Assembly (NCBI GenBank): GCA_029237695.1
Contig: CM055265.1
Span: 215,404,506 to 215,468,505, forward strand
Reading direction: 5' to 3'
Length of the DNA stretch: 64,000 nt
From: Conchocele bisecta
Lineage: Eukaryota; Mollusca; Bivalvia; Lucinida; Thyasiridae
Positions 1-11,717 of this stretch are shown here, one piece after another. How positions within the stretch are numbered: position 1 is the first letter of the stretch; every line of letters begins with the position of its first letter. A program made the translations under genes and the position numbers. The notes below the pieces were generated by a model that worked only from the letters and a program-made list of their open reading frames with translations, searched no databases and had not been told where the DNA came from.

Positions 1-534
1 TTGTGGACATAGTTGGGGGAATGTTTTCAGCAAATTTTACTAAAATGTTTACCTTGGCGATATATTATTCACACTGGCATGGAAACAGCAAGCACCTGAG
101 TGACTTAGATGTGTTCGTTGCAAAATCGGATCAAATGAATGCGTTTAATTAACAGATATTTTGATTTTTCCGATAAATTGATTGTCCAGATAATTGGTAG
201 GACCCCTGTATGGGGATTTAACATGGGGAAATTGTTTTTTCGCAATAAAATCAATATTTGACCAAATTTCACGAAATAAAAAGAAGGCTCATTCTTAATT
301 TTTCCTTTAATTTAATATTGTCAAAAGAAATCTTGTTTTTGAATTGTTTATATACCCGTAAAATTTGGGCAGCTTTCGTGAAACAGACAGTAGGCCCATA
401 GACCAGGATGAGGCAGTCACATCGCTGTTTTTTATTTTTCTCATTTTTTTTAACAAAAAAAAATCAGACATACATGTCGTAGCACCGTAATTATTCTAAT
501 AAATGAAGTTATAAAATATTTCTCTGATGTTAAG
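1..534. other. No feature recognised (intron-like)
   Basis: AT-rich sequence with short homopolymers. No coding exon, RNA gene or clear repeat structure was seen on either strand. Confidence 0.5.
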
Positions 535-925
535 TTTTGTAAAGAGACTTAAGTATTTGACCTTGACCTTGGGATCAGGGGGGGTTGGACGGTCGTGGAT
601 TTGACGCAGCATGGTAGTAGAGCCTTACAACAATACATGTGTTAAATATTAAGCATTTTAGATGAAGGAAATAGAAGTTATAACATATTTCTCTGATGTT
701 AAGTTTTGTAAAGAGACGTAAGTATTTTGACCTTGACCTTGGGATCAGCGGGGGTTGGACGGTCATGGATTTGGCGCAGCATTGTAGTAGAGCCTTACAG
801 GAATGCATGTGTGAAATATTAAGCATTTTAGATGAAGGAAATAGAAGTTATAACATATTTCTCTGATGTTAAGTTTAGTGACGCACTAACGCACAGACGG
901 ACCACCTGACTCCAGTATACCCCCC
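535..925. repeat. Tandem-core element, ~175-bp core, about 2 copies
   Basis: The unit contains CTCTGATGTTAAGTTTTGTA, GACCTTGACCTTGGGATCAG and GAGCCTTACAGGAATGCA, and repeats about every 175 bp. It ends in a short GACGGAC-type stretch near 890. The same core forms the larger block at 53.0-54.4 kb. Confidence 0.8.
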
Positions 926-1250
926 CTTGACCAAGTGTATAAAAGGCTGGTTCATTACGACAGCCAGTTTTGTTAATTAAATCCCAGCAACACAACACTT
1001 CATTGTACACATCCTGGTATATTCCCAGAAATATTTTCGCCTCGTCTCATGTTCAGGTCTGGCTACGGCCCGGGTGCCTATATCATATACACACTACTTC
1101 CCCACGCACACCCATATATCCACCCAAACCAACCAACATCCATCTATTAAAATTTCAAAGTAAAACAAGTTTTAGTCCCAGTAATTAGTAAATCAGTAAA
1201 ATTCATGGAAACATGCAAATTTCCGTAACTTCTGACAAAATTAGTTCCCG
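926..1250. other. No feature recognised
   Basis: Mixed intron-like sequence. Short open frames here have no recognisable domain and no supporting splice sites. Confidence 0.45.
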
Positions 1251-1254
1251 TATT

Positions 1255-1445
1255 CCATGCTGCTTCATATGTGGTTGTTACTGTAGAAATGGGGATTATG
1301 GGTTTTGCAACCAATTTAGGTCCAGATCAGCCTGTGGACCATCAATGAAACACCTGTTATGCTTCTAACAAGCAAAAGATCCCTACCAGGCTACATGAGT
1401 GTGCTCGTTGATCAGCAGCTACACTGGTCACAAATCCCATAAGCC
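1255..1445. mobile_element. GTGACTGG-family MITE, diverged copy
   Basis: The left end resembles ACTGTAGAAATGGGGATTAT and the right end carries GGTCACAAATCCCATAAG. The termini are inverted copies of each other, and the inside carries the family phrases CCAGATCAGCCTGTG and CTTCTAACAAG. The sequence just right of it (1498-1560) is a small copy of another repeat (TGTAGTTGTGGGCAGTAA), also seen at 21777. Confidence 0.6.
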
Positions 1446-1561
1446 TCAAAAGTTGTGAATGTGAGTGACTTGGGCAATGTGTTGGTTAGAAGACAGTGTA
1501 GTTGTGGGCAGTAACTCTGCATATGTTATGGAGTTTTGCCGAGTTGCTGCCCACAAATATA

Positions 1562-2480
1562 GGTTATGGGGGTGAGATGTCTGCAATATACCACAGCAAG
1601 GCACAGAGTATGATAGACGTAACAATAGGTGACTACATGTACAAGACAAACAGTATAGACCCAGATGAGGCAGTGCGGATGCACTGTCTGATCTGAGACT
1701 ACGCTGGCTGCAAGATGCTTGGTCATTTTTGTAACAGTAAATCGCATATTGTACAGTCCAGTGGGAGATATATATTGAAACGATGTAAAAACGCAACAAG
1801 GAGATGGACTTGTTATTGGACACCCCTATGTGATTATCCACGTGACGGCAGTGCACAACATGACTTTGATTGATCAATTCCGGGTTATTTGGATAGATAA
1901 ATTAAACAATAGACAAATTACTGTAGATTACTTAATTTACTTTATTTCGCGATGGCAACTACTCAGACTAATTGCGAGTGACTAATTAAATAATAAATAA
2001 ATCTATTTTCGCGACTCAATCGGTAAATACATGTGTACGGACATCAGGTTGTGGTCCCCTCATTGACCACTACAATGTGTAATTGTGTCAGGAGATGTGT
2101 GCGGGATCAATCGTGTGTCTCTGTCATAATTACTGCGTGGGGGACTCTCAGATTAACATTTTTCCGGATCAGTATACACAATACAAAGAGGTCAATTCAG
2201 TGCGCCAATACCGGTACTAGTAATCAGTCCCACATGTGCATACAAAAATCTAGGAGTCTGCGTTTGAAACCAGTGTAGATCCAGACCAAAGTACACAACA
2301 TTGTTGCTGGCACTATGTGACTGGACGCGAATTTTATCTATAAACACGTGTAGCAAATAATGTATGGACAGTACCGTAACCAGGATGAGGCAGACGATTT
2401 TAATAATTAAACAAATCCCCAGATAGGTGGTGGGGAGAATGCTCCCTGACCCCCATATCGGGACTTGGTTTGCCTCGTCT
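1562..2480. other. No feature recognised
   Basis: Intron-like sequence. The phrase CCAGATGAGGCAGTGCGGAT near 1660 looks like a repeat fragment. No exon of the IAP gene was found here. Confidence 0.4.
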
Positions 2481-2481
2481 G

Positions 2482-2702
2482 GGGCCATTTCACTAAACGT
2501 CGTACGACTAAAAAGTGCAAATTTAGGATCGTCTGAAAATTTCAATTGATGGATTTACATTTATTGAGCATAGGCTGCTCAATAAATGTAAATCCAATAA
2601 TTGTTTACAAGAAAACATTGCTAATGTGAAGTTTACAAACTATCATTATTTTGCACTTACAAACATTTTAGGTGTACAAAGTTTAGTGAAACGGCCCCCT
2701 GA
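2482..2702. mobile_element. Palindromic MITE (GGGGCCATTTCACTAAAC), copy 1
   Basis: The ends GGCCATTTCACTAAAC and GTTTAGTGAAACGGCC are inverted repeats, and the middle AATAAATGTAAATCC matches its complement GGATTTACATTTATTGAG. The whole element can fold into one long hairpin. Further copies lie at 2855, 5475 and 38010. Confidence 0.8.
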
Positions 2703-2854
2703 TTTTTATCTCTGGTTACTGACCTTGATCAAACTGCACATAATTGTATAGGCTGATCATGGTCTACACTGGTTGCAAGCGCTAATTAATACATATTTAC
2801 GCAGCCAGTTCTATCACATAATTCTTATTTGTACATACAACAATTGTTGCAAAT

Positions 2855-2992
2855 GCAGCCTATGCTCAATAAATGTAAATCCAGTAATTGTTTACAAAAA
2901 AGAAAAACATTGTTTAGTAAAATTTACAGACAATCATAATTTTGCACTTACGAACATTTTTGTAGTACAAAGTTTAGTGAAACAGCCCCCAG
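2855..2992. mobile_element. Half copy of the palindromic MITE
   Basis: The right arm only: GCCTATGCTCAATAAATG through GTTTAGTGAAACAGCCCC. The left arm is missing or replaced by unrelated sequence. Confidence 0.7.
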
Positions 2993-3479
2993 TTACTCAG
3001 AGACAGATACGAGTGATATGAAGCAACAGAAATGGTGGCCGTTGTGTTTGCAATGACTGTAGTCCCAAATGACTGTAGTTCAAAACTAGCCTTATTTATC
3101 AATGCTTCTTGTAAAACAATTTGATTCTCTGAAACTGAATATTAGTATTTCCAAAGCGGCCCTGGCCCTATATATTGATGTAGGCGGCCTTGCTGGAGCA
3201 TGCACTAACGAAATAAAGAGGACATTTGACGGATGTATCACAAGTGTAAATATTGAAATTTTAGTGGATTTTTTTTGCATTTTGAAAACGCGAGATGAAT
3301 TCACGAACAACCATGATCGCAAATTAACGCATGAATCAGTAGCTCTCATAATAATAGTGATCTACAGTATGTAATTGGTGAATACATAACATGTCTACCT
3401 CCTTGTTGTGTGTTTAATTGTTTCAGTATATACATGTTATATGGGGTGAAATATTATCATGTATCATTTATGTACATAC
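2993..3479. other. Intron-like, nothing recognised
   Basis: This stretch lies directly downstream (minus strand) of segment 11. No RING-encoding exon was found. Opposing open frames at about 3100-3370 have no recognisable domain. Confidence 0.45.
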
Positions 3480-3651
3480 CATTTGGCGTACTTGTCTTCG
3501 ATTCACCATGGCTGCTACCCTTCACAGATCCCTTGAAGGTACTTGCGGAATCCTTGCTAACCTGGCGCTGCTTCTCAGTTGACATGGCAATACTGGCGGT
3601 ATCCTTGCCAACATTACGGGTTTTCTCCTTGCCACCTTCTGCCCTGCTCAG
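3480..3651 (-). CDS. IAP/BIR gene, coding segment 11: basic Lys/Ser linker, RING expected next
   Basis: The acceptor CTGTCTTTAG is followed by CTGAGCAGG at 3651 (phase 0) and the donor is CCAAATG|GTATGT at 3480 (phase 1). The frame has no stop. It encodes a Lys/Ser/Thr-rich linker with two related pieces, VGKDTAS and VSKDSAS. The protein is not finished: an exon starting in phase 1 must follow. I looked for a RING (C-x2-C ... CGHL ... CPxC) on the minus strand from 3479 to 1 and saw none, so the ubiquitin-ligase RING, if the gene has one, lies outside the window. The call rests on phase fit, splice sites and composition. Confidence 0.78.
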
Positions 3652-3719
3652 CTAAAGACAGTACACATGTAATCCAATTATTGATACAGCAAGTGGCAAA
3701 TCGAATGGTGTGGACTTAA

Positions 3720-3965
3720 CCCTTTCACCCCCAAGTAACTGCAATGGATTGTGATATGTTAATTTTCTGACGAAACAAATCATCACAAAATAATTTTCAG
3801 ACAAGTCGATTTATAAAAAGTGGGTGTTTTTGCTCTCAAAACTATGAAAATTACTTGCAAAAAGTGCAGATCGTGATGAGACGGCTCGTCACGAGCCGGC
3901 TCATCTGGATCTACACTTTTTGCCAATATCACTATACAGGCCTGTGGTGTTGAAGGGTGAAACAC
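3720..3965. repeat. Interspersed repeat with internal palindrome
   Basis: It contains GACGGCTCGTCACGAGCCGG, a near-perfect palindrome at about 3880-3900, inside a phrase (GATGAG...CTCATC, GGATCTACA) that recurs in the inverted arms at 29.1 and 33.0 kb. Confidence 0.55.
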
Positions 3966-4323
3966 AGTTTTGGCCAATTTGATTCTAACATGAATAATGA
4001 GATAACTAACAGAAGGTCCTAATGGGCAAGGGGCCAATACCACGTCATAGCAACCATAGTCAGCAGTTTCACAGTAGCAACAGAAGGTGCTAGCCACTGT
4101 GTGGTGGGTGGGGAGTCTTCACGATCCCGGTGATGTTAACCCTGAGAATGCGAGAAAAATTAATTACTGTCTGTTGTTGTGTTAAGCAACCAAATACAAC
4201 CATCAGCATCAGTTTTCATATAAAGTCTGAAAAATAAGTAAGCAAGTAAGCACCGGAGGTATAATCACATATACACGGAAATCAAACTATAGCTATTCTG
4301 CTAAATGTATGCATATAACTCAC

Positions 4324-4475
4324 ACTTGAATATTCTGTGTCCTGAGACCTCCCAGATGCAGAGGTCGTGTCTCTTGATTGGCTGATTTGAATGGAGGCCA
4401 TTTGCTGCTCCATCTGGTGGTCTTCGATATTGAGCACTTCCTCCATTAAACTCTGGGCATTGATGGTCTCTGCTC
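4324..4475 (-). CDS. IAP/BIR gene, coding segment 10: end of UBA and acidic linker
   Basis: The acceptor ACTGTGTATCAG is followed by GAGCAGAGA at 4475 (phase 1) and the donor is TTCAAGT|GTGAGT at 4324 (phase 0). It encodes ETINAQSLMEEVLNIED, which fits the last UBA helix, followed by a Gln/Ser-rich stretch (HQMEQQM, then SRDTTSASGRSQ). In IAPs this region separates UBA from the CARD or RING. No CARD is seen. It joins segment 11 in phase 0. Confidence 0.88.
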
Positions 4476-4582
4476 CTGATACACAGTGCCACAACAAATG
4501 AACACATCTCATACAGACATAACTATGACAATACCGTGTGATTCTCAATATTCTGACACAATTCATTCTAGGAAACACATGT

Positions 4583-4960
4583 AAATGTCTGGTTTCCCAT
4601 AATAAAGAGTGTCCCTATGTTTAGGGTCAGTAAGGTTGTACAAAATAAATAAATGCTTTGATTCAAAGACGGCACTGGCTCGATGACCATGCATGTTGGG
4701 ACTGACTAGGACTGACTGATAGGACTAGGCTAGCACGAAGTTGTCTTGCCCAAGGACACGCCGAATCCTGCAATTCGCAGCGGCTCAAGGTGGGAATCGA
4801 ACCCGGGGTCTCCCGATCCACAGCCTGACACTCTACCTACTGAGCTAATCTGGCCCCTATGGTTGTACTGGTTTATCATAATGACAGTGTACTTGGATAC
4901 AATTTGCAATGGTGTCCGAACATTTAGGGTTATTACGTTATATACATTTTTAATTAGGAA
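4583..4960. mobile_element. Non-autonomous element halves split by a tRNA-derived SINE
   Basis: GAGTGTCCCTATGTTTAGGG at the left and GTGTCCGAACATTTAGGG at the right belong to an element also seen intact at 43655-43820. A tRNA-like SINE lies between them. Confidence 0.5.
4722..4857 (-). mobile_element. tRNA-derived SINE
   Basis: On the minus strand there is an A box, TTAGCTCAGTAGGTAGAG, and a B box, GGTTCGATTCC, at tRNA spacing. A non-tRNA body (TCCTTGGGCAAGAC) follows. These are internal RNA polymerase III promoter elements. No cloverleaf-competent mature tRNA is evident, so it is a SINE head and not a tRNA gene. Confidence 0.78.
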
Positions 4961-4975
4961 GAAAAAATTGCAAAA

Positions 4976-5156
4976 TACAGTCAAACCTGTCAATAAAGGC
5001 CAGCCATGGGAAGAGAAAAATATGGCCTTTGTTCACAGGTAATCTTTGTTCGTAGGTTCATTTATGAAGTAATTGAATAATTGGAAAACAAAATGGTCCC
5101 TATAGACAGGTAATTGATATTCTGAGGTGGCCTTTACCACAGGTTTGACTGTAGTT
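4976..5156. mobile_element. TIR MITE, ACAGTCAAACCTGT ends, copy 1
   Basis: The terminal inverted repeats are ACAGTCAAACCTGT and ACAGGTTTGACTGT, with GGCCAGCCATGGGAAG inside. A second copy with TA flanks is at 20945-21119. This suggests a Tc1/mariner-type non-autonomous element. Confidence 0.8.
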
Positions 5157-5399
5157 GGAAAAGGCAATACCACAAGTTACCATGTCATGTCAAATCTCAA
5201 GTTTGTATCTATTATGTTCAACATTTTATGGGTACATGAATCCACGAAGATACACAAATGGACAGATGTGACCTACCCCCCTCAACTATCGCGTAATTAT
5301 TAAACTTAGAAATGATTTGTAATTCACCTTGATTTGTATGTCAAATAATAATTTTAAAATGTGACTGTGACTGAGAAATGGAGTTCATGACATTTGGAA

Positions 5400-5785
5400 G
5401 CAGTCTAAACCAAGACCACATGTGCAGTCACACAGTCTGCACTGTTCGCCATTCAGTCAATGAAACACACCTGGGGGCGATTTCACTAAACTTTGTATGA
5501 CAAAAATGTTTCATAAGTGCAGATTTAGATTAGTCTGTAAATTTCAATTGATGGATTTACATTTATTGAGCATCGGCTGCATATGCAGCCGATGCTCAAT
5601 GATTGTAAATCCAATAATTGTTTACAAGAACACATTGTTAACATGAAAACAGACTATCATAATTTTGCACTTACGAACATTTTAGTCGTACAAAGTTTAG
5701 TGAAACGGCCACCTGATGCTTCTAACAAACAGAATAGCTCCTTATCAGGAGTTAGTTAAAACATCCATACATAGACTGACTACAA
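5400..5785. mobile_element. GTGACTGG-family MITE with a nested palindromic MITE
   Basis: The outer element reads CAATGAAACACACCT on the left and resumes GATGCTTCTAACAA on the right. The palindromic MITE (about 5474-5715) sits in the middle of this phrase, which gives a relative age: palindromic MITE younger. Confidence 0.7.
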
Positions 5786-6249
5786 AGCAATAATCACCAT
5801 TTCTCAGGTAACAAGCTTTGCATTGTCCTCATACAAAGTGACTGATAACAAATTGTCGTGTCCTGAATTGACTAGCTATACGTATTTAGGTCACAACTTA
5901 TTAAAAACTAATTTTACTGATGTTTCATTGGTCGAACATGTCACATGACTTTACCGAATGATATCAGTGCGAAGCAGTAGTTTCTTTCAACGAAAATAAC
6001 ATTGTACACATGTATTTATTTGCACAACATGTTACCTCGTAACTAGGATACAAGTAGAACGCACAGATCTAGAACTAAAACACCTGAATAGACTAACTAT
6101 AGAACTTCACAAACTCCATCTTGAAAAATCGTTACTTCTCAGGATATGATGGCTGCCAGTAACAACTGATATACTGATATAGCAACTGATATACGGTACA
6201 AACTCGTACCCAATTTTTCAGTTAAAAGCCTTGTGTATATAATATTATG
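5786..6249. other. No feature recognised
   Basis: Intron-like AT-rich sequence before the 58-bp satellite. Confidence 0.45.
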
Positions 6250-9200
6250 TAACCTACGGAGGACTACAAGGCGAATGTGAACGACTGGTGTGCCTATTGA
6301 GAGGGCAGCTTATCGGAGAATACAAGGTGAATGTGAATGCCTTAGGTGCGCCTATTGAGAGGCAGCTTATACGGAGGACTACAAGGTGAATGTGAATGCC
6401 TTGGTGCGCCTATTGAGAGGCAGCTTATACGGAGGACTACAAGGTGAATGTGAACGACTTGGTGCGCCTATTGAGAGGCAGCTTATACGGAGGACTAGGT
6501 GAATGTGAAGCTTGGTGCTAATTGTGAGGCAGCTTATACGGAACTTGGTGAATGTGAATGCCTTGTGCCTATTGAGAGGCAGCTTATACGGAGGACTACA
6601 AGGTGAATGTGAATGCCTTGGTGCGCCTATTGAGAGGCAGCTTAGGTGGACTACAAGGTGATGTGACTCCTTGGTGGCATTGAGCAGGCTTAATCGTGGA
6701 ACTCAGGCCGAATTGTGAACGACTTGGTGTGCTATTGAGAGGCAGCTTATACGGAGGACTACAAGGCGAATGTGAATGCTTGGTGTGCCTATTGAGAGGC
6801 AGCTTATACGGAGGACTACAAGGTGAATGTGAATGCCTTGGTGCGCCTATTGAGAGGCAGCTTATACGGAGGACTACAAGGTGAATGTGAACGACTTGGT
6901 GTGCCTATTGAGAGGCAGCTTATACGGAGGACTACAAGGTGAATGTGAATGCCTTGGTGCGCCTATTGAGAGGCAGCTTTACGGAGGATACAAGGTGAAT
7001 GTGAAGCCTTGGAGGTTGTTGCCTATTGAGAGGCAGCTTACGAGGACTACAAAGGCGGAATGACGACTGGTGCTATTGCGAAGGCAGCTTATAGGAAGGA
7101 TACAAGTGAATGCCTGACGACTTGGTGTGCCTATTGAGAGGCAGCTTATACGGAGGACTACAAGGTGAATGTGAACGACTTGGTGTGCCTATTGAGAGGC
7201 AGCTTATACGGAGGACTACAAGGTGAATGTGAATGCCTTGGTGCGCCTATTGAGAGGCAGCTTATACGGAGGACTACAAGGTGAATGTGAATTGCCGTTG
7301 GTGATGCCTATTGAGAGGCAGCTTATAGAGGCTACAAGGTGAATGGTGAATGCTTGGTGCGCCTAATTGAGAGGCGCTTAATACGGTAGACAAAAGGTGA
7401 GTTGGAAGCTTGTGCCTATTGAGAGGCAGCTTATACGGAGGACTACAAGGTGAATGTGAACGACTTGGTGCGCCTATTGAGAGGCAGCTTATACGGAGGA
7501 CTACAAGGTGAATGTGAACGACTTGGTGTGCCTATTGAGAGGCAGCTTATACGGAGGACTACAAGGTGAATGTGAATGCCTTGGTGCGCCTATTGAGAGG
7601 CAGCTTATACGGAGGACTACAAGGTGAATGTGAACGACTTGGTGTGCCTATTGAGAGGCAGCTTATACGGAGGTACTACAGGTGAATGTGAATGCCCTTG
7701 GTGCGCCTATTGAGAGGCAGCTTATACGGAGGACTACAAGGTGAATGTGAATGCCTTGGTGTGCCTATTGAGAGGGCAGCTTATAACGGAGGACTACAGG
7801 CTACAAAGATGTGAATGTAATGCCTTGGTGCGCCTATTGAGAGGCAGCTTATACGGAGGACTACAAGGTGAATGTGAATACTTGGTGGCTAATTGAGAGG
7901 CAGCTTACGGAGGACTACAAGGTAATGTGAAGCCTTGGTGTATTGAGAGGCATGTTATACGGAGGACTACAAGGTGAATGTGAATGCCTTGTGCGCCTAT
8001 TGTGAGGCACTTAGGGGAACAAGGTGAATAAGATGTGCTATTGAGCAGTTATGGAGGATAGGTGAATGTGAACTGGTGCGCCTATTGAGAGGCAGCTTAT
8101 ACGGAGGACTACAAGGTGAATGTGAATGCCTTGGTGTGCCTATTGAGAGGCAGCTTATACGGAGGACTACAATGGTGAATGTGATGCTTGGTGCGAGGAC
8201 TATGAATGAGCGCTATGGAGAGCGGCCTTATAGAGGCTACGGGAAGGTGAATGTGACGACTTATACGGAGGTGTGTGTGTGCCTATTGAGAGGCAGCTTA
8301 TACGGAGGACTACAAGGCGAATGTGAATGCCTTGGTGCTATTGAGAGGCAGCTTATACGGAGGACTACAAGGTGAATGTGAACGACTTGGTGCACCTATT
8401 GAGAGGCAGCTTATACGGAGGACTACAAGGCGAATGTGAATGCCTTGGTGCGCCTATTGAGAGGCAGCTTATACGGAGGACTACAAGGCGAATGTGAACG
8501 ACTTGGTGCGCCTATTGAGAGGCAGCTTATACGGAGGACTACAAGGCGAATGTGAATGCCTTGGTGCGCCTATTGAGAGGCGCTTATACGGAGACTACAA
8601 GGCGATGTGATGGCTTGGTGTTCGCCTATTGAGAGGCAGCTTATACGGAGGACTACAAGGTGAATGTGAACGACTTGGTTGCACCTGAGAGGCAGCTTAT
8701 ACGGAGGATACAAGGCGAATGTGAATGCCTTGGTGCGCCTATTGAGAGGCAGCTTATACGGAGGACTACAAGGCGAATGTGAATGCCTTGGTGCGCCTAT
8801 TGAGAGGCAGCTTATACGGAGGACTACAAGGTGAATGTGAACGACTTGGTGCGCCTATTGAGAGGCAGCTTATACGGAGGACTACAAGGCGAATGTGAAT
8901 GCCTTGGTGCGCCTATTGAGAGGCAGCTTATACGGAGGACTACAAGGCGAATGTGAATGCCTTGGTGCTGCTATTGAGGATCAGGCTAACGGAGGATACA
9001 GGCGAATGTGAATGGCCTTGGTGCGCTATTGAGAGGCAGCTTATACGGAGGACTACAAGGCGAATGTGAATGCCTTGGTGTGCCTATTGAGAGGCAGCTT
9101 ATACGGAGGACTACAAGGCGAATGTGAATGCCTTGGTGCGCCTATTGAGAGGCAGCTTATACGGAGGACTACAAGGCGAATGTGATGACTTGGTGCGCCT

Positions 9201-9690
9201 ATGAGAGGCAGTTATCGGAGGATACAAGGCGAATGTGAATGCCTTGGTGCGCCTAGAGGAGGCGCTTGGTGCGCCATTGAGAGGCAGCTACGGAGGCTAC
9301 AAGGCGAATGTGAATGCCTTGGTGCGCCTATTGAGAGGCAGCTTATACGGGAGGACTACAAGGCGAATGTAATGCCTTGGTGCGACTTGGTGCGCTATTG
9401 AGTGGCAGCTATACGGAGGATCTACAAGGCGAATGTGAATGCTTGGTGCGCCTATTGAGAGGCAGCTTATACGGAGGACTACAAGGCGAATGTGAATGCC
9501 TTGGTGCGCCTATTGAGAGGCAGCTTATACGGAGTGCCTTGGTGCGCCTATTGAGAGGCAGCTTATACGGAGGACTACAAGGCGAATGTGAATGCCTTGG
9601 TGCGCCTATTGAGAGGCAGCTTATACGGAGGACTACAAGGCGAATGTGAACGCCTTGGTGCGCCTATTGAGAGGCAGCTTATACGGAGGA
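6250..9690. repeat. 58-bp satellite array, about 59 copies
   Basis: The unit contains CCTATTGAGAGGCAGCTTAT, ACGGAGGACTACAAGG and GAATGTGAATGCCTTGGTGC. The spacing of neighbouring perfect units is 58 bp. Two variants alternate in places (AATGCC and AACGAC). GGTGAA dominates to about 8.3 kb and GGCGAA after it. Patches around 6490-6720, 6980-7110, 7310-7410, 7900-8270 and 8960-9010 are full of small indels. Open frames through it are by-products of the repeat. Confidence 0.95.
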
Positions 9691-9835
9691 AAGAAAGGAT
9701 AACAGGCTAGTGTCGTTTGACATCAAGTTTATCAGGCTCAGCTCAGAAACGGTAGGAATTCCTTGGTGAGCCTCGGAATCCTATGTTTCCTAGCCCCACC
9801 TAATAAACGTGTTATCAAAAGTCACAAGCCTGTAG

Positions 9836-10445
9836 CCTATTTCACCAACATTGCAAAGTATGCTTTTGTAGCGAAGTATACTTTGAGGGAGTAATCATTT
9901 ATTTTTCCTGAACTAACGACTGCATATATCTGATGATTAAAGGTATGCAGAATTATTATACTGACTTTATTACATTATCACAGCCAAAATGGCTGTGATA
10001 ATGTAATAAATCAGTATAATAAAAATAAATAAATTTATCCTAAAATTGAAAATTACTCCCTCAAAGTATACTTTGCTAGATAAGTATACTTTGAAATGTT
10101 GGTGAAATAGGATCCTGGTATTACCTATTTATCAGTAGCCCACTTCACCAAAATTGCAAAGAATACTTATCTTGCAAAGTACACTTTGAGGGAGAAATTT
10201 TTAATTTAAGGATAAATTTATTATTTTTTATTATCCTTAATTTATTACATTATCACAGCAATTTCCCCATTTTGGCTGTGATAATGTAATAAATTCAGTA
10301 TAATAATTCTGCATACTTTTAATCATCAAATATCGTTAGTTCTATATGGAATAATTAATTTCAGGGAAAATAAATGATTTCTCCTTCTCCCTCAAAGTAT
10401 ACTTAGCTAGATAAGTATACTTGGCAATGTTGGTGAAATCAGCTA
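9836..10445. mobile_element. Two adjacent TIR elements (CTATTTCACCAACATT ends)
   Basis: Copy 1 runs 9836-10112 and copy 2 10137-10440. Each has ends of the type TTTCACCAACATTGCAAAGT, inner CTCCCTCAAAGTATACTT, and a central hairpin ATTACATTATCACAGCC/GGCTGTGATAATGTAAT. Fragments also lie at 12885-13030, 16195-16255 and 17410-17505. Confidence 0.8.
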
Positions 10446-10489
10446 CAGACATGGCTAGGAAATGGTAGGAAATTGAAGGAAATGGTAGC

Positions 10490-11145
10490 AAATGGTAGGT
10501 AGACAAGAGTTGTCAGAGGACAACGAAGCGCGCCCGGTGACAGCAAAGGAACCGAGGGCACATTTGAACGTGGACCCTTGGAGCAATGCGTGTGTGAAAT
10601 ATGAAGCAAATCCAAACGAGGAAACAGAAAATATAGGCCATTATTTACCCGAGCGACCGAGCGTTAAGGTTTCGAGATGCACAAAGTATGTGACCTTGAC
10701 CCTGGGCTTAGAAGGGGCGGCACGGACGTGGATTTGCCACAGCGCATTAGAGGACCCTTGGAGCAAGGCTTGCGTGAAATATGAAGCAAATCCAAGCAAG
10801 GAAACAGAAAATATAGGCCATTATTTACCCGAGCGACTGAGCGTTAAGGTTTTGAGATGCACAAAGTATGTGACCTTGTCCCTGGGCTTAGAAGGGGCAG
10901 CACGGATGTGGATTTGCCACAGCGCAGTAGAGGACCCTTGGAGCAATGCGTGTGTGAAATATGAAAGAAATCCAAGCAAGAAAAAATATAGGCCATTATA
11001 ATTTTTGAAGACAGACGGACTGACAGCCGGACGGACGGACAGGACGGACAGGACGGACAGGACGGACAGGACGGACGGACGGACGGACGGACGGACGGAC
11101 GGACGGACGGACGGACGGACAGACAGACGGACGAACGGACATTTA
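10490..11145. mobile_element. Tandem-core element, ~182-bp core x3, with GGAC microsatellite
   Basis: Three cores (GGACCCTTGGAGCAATGCGT ... AGCGTTAAGGTTTCGAGATG) are followed by about 100 bp of GGAC/GGACA repeats. This order, tandem cores then an ACGG-type microsatellite, is that of the pearl-type elements described in bivalves. The 169-residue open frame here is a repeat by-product. Confidence 0.8.
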
Positions 11146-11494
11146 CTTTTATCAGTGTATTGGTAATTGTTTAACGTCCTATAAATATGGCGCCAAATGG
11201 CACGACGTCATGGCGTTACAAATATTACATGACGTCGTCCTGACATAAACGATTAGAAATTTGTTAATAACTTGGCAATTTCAGGACCAATCTTCAAAAT
11301 CTAATTTTTGTTTTCTTAGGCCATTACCCTATGACTATGTTTCGGAGGTGATTTCCAAAAATATTCATTTTCAACTGCGCCCCTAACAGCCGTCATTTTG
11401 ATTCGAGCCATATTAACGGGCTTGGAAGGGCTTGGCTCAAGTTGACCAATCAAAATGCGAGAAATTTATCTGAGGTACGACAGATCATTGTCAG

Positions 11495-11560
11495 GCTACA
11501 GCAGTGTGGTATTTGATCGGGAGCTAAACAGGTCACAATTTCTCCAGTCGCAGTCACATG
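11495..11560. mobile_element. GTGACTGG-family MITE end next to exon at 11587
   Basis: GGGAGCTAAACAGGTCACA followed by TTTCTCCAGTCGCAGTCAC matches the right terminus of the family with a short internal deletion. It lies about 30-35 nt from the donor of coding segment 9. Confidence 0.65.
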
Positions 11561-11586
11561 TAAAGCCAGACAGCCCATCGATTTAC

Positions 11587-11715
11587 CGTGCGAGTTGAGG
11601 ATGTTAGTGATCGCCTGTCTGGTGATGGCTGGCTGGTAGCCCATTTCCAGGACACTCTGTGCCGGGTCGCCTAGCAACAAGCGGCTCACCTCCGACTGAC
11701 GCATTGCCTCCGGAT
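11587..11715 (-). CDS. IAP/BIR gene, coding segment 9: UBA-like region
   Basis: The acceptor GGCTTTTTTTCCTAG is followed by ATCCGGAGG at 11715 (phase 1) and the donor is CGCACG|GTAAAT at 11587 (phase 1). It encodes a Glu/Arg/Leu-rich lead and then AQSVLEMGY, with ITRQAITNIL after it. This is the typical MGY/F motif and second helix of the UBA domain that follows the BIRs in XIAP, BIRC2 and BIRC3 and binds ubiquitin chains. The third helix continues in segment 10. A truncated MITE of the GTGACTGG family lies about 35 nt past the donor. Confidence 0.9.
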
Positions 11716-11717
11716 CT

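Noticed and set aside
1..3479. RING exon of the IAP gene
   Set aside because: I read the minus strand for C-x2-C, CGHL and CPxC motifs after a phase-1 acceptor and found none; it is probably outside the window.
4722..4857. Functional tRNA gene
   Set aside because: A and B boxes are present, but the acceptor stem does not close and a SINE body follows.
6696..9649. Plus-strand open frames with LLRGSLYGGLQGECECL
   Set aside because: Translation of the 58-bp satellite; frames break wherever monomers have indels.
6250..9690. CRISPR-like array
   Set aside because: Units are contiguous near-identical monomers with no unique spacers, and the genome is animal.
10492..11001. 169-codon plus-strand open frame
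   Set aside because: It is three tandem cores of a non-coding element; the same cores elsewhere are full of stops.
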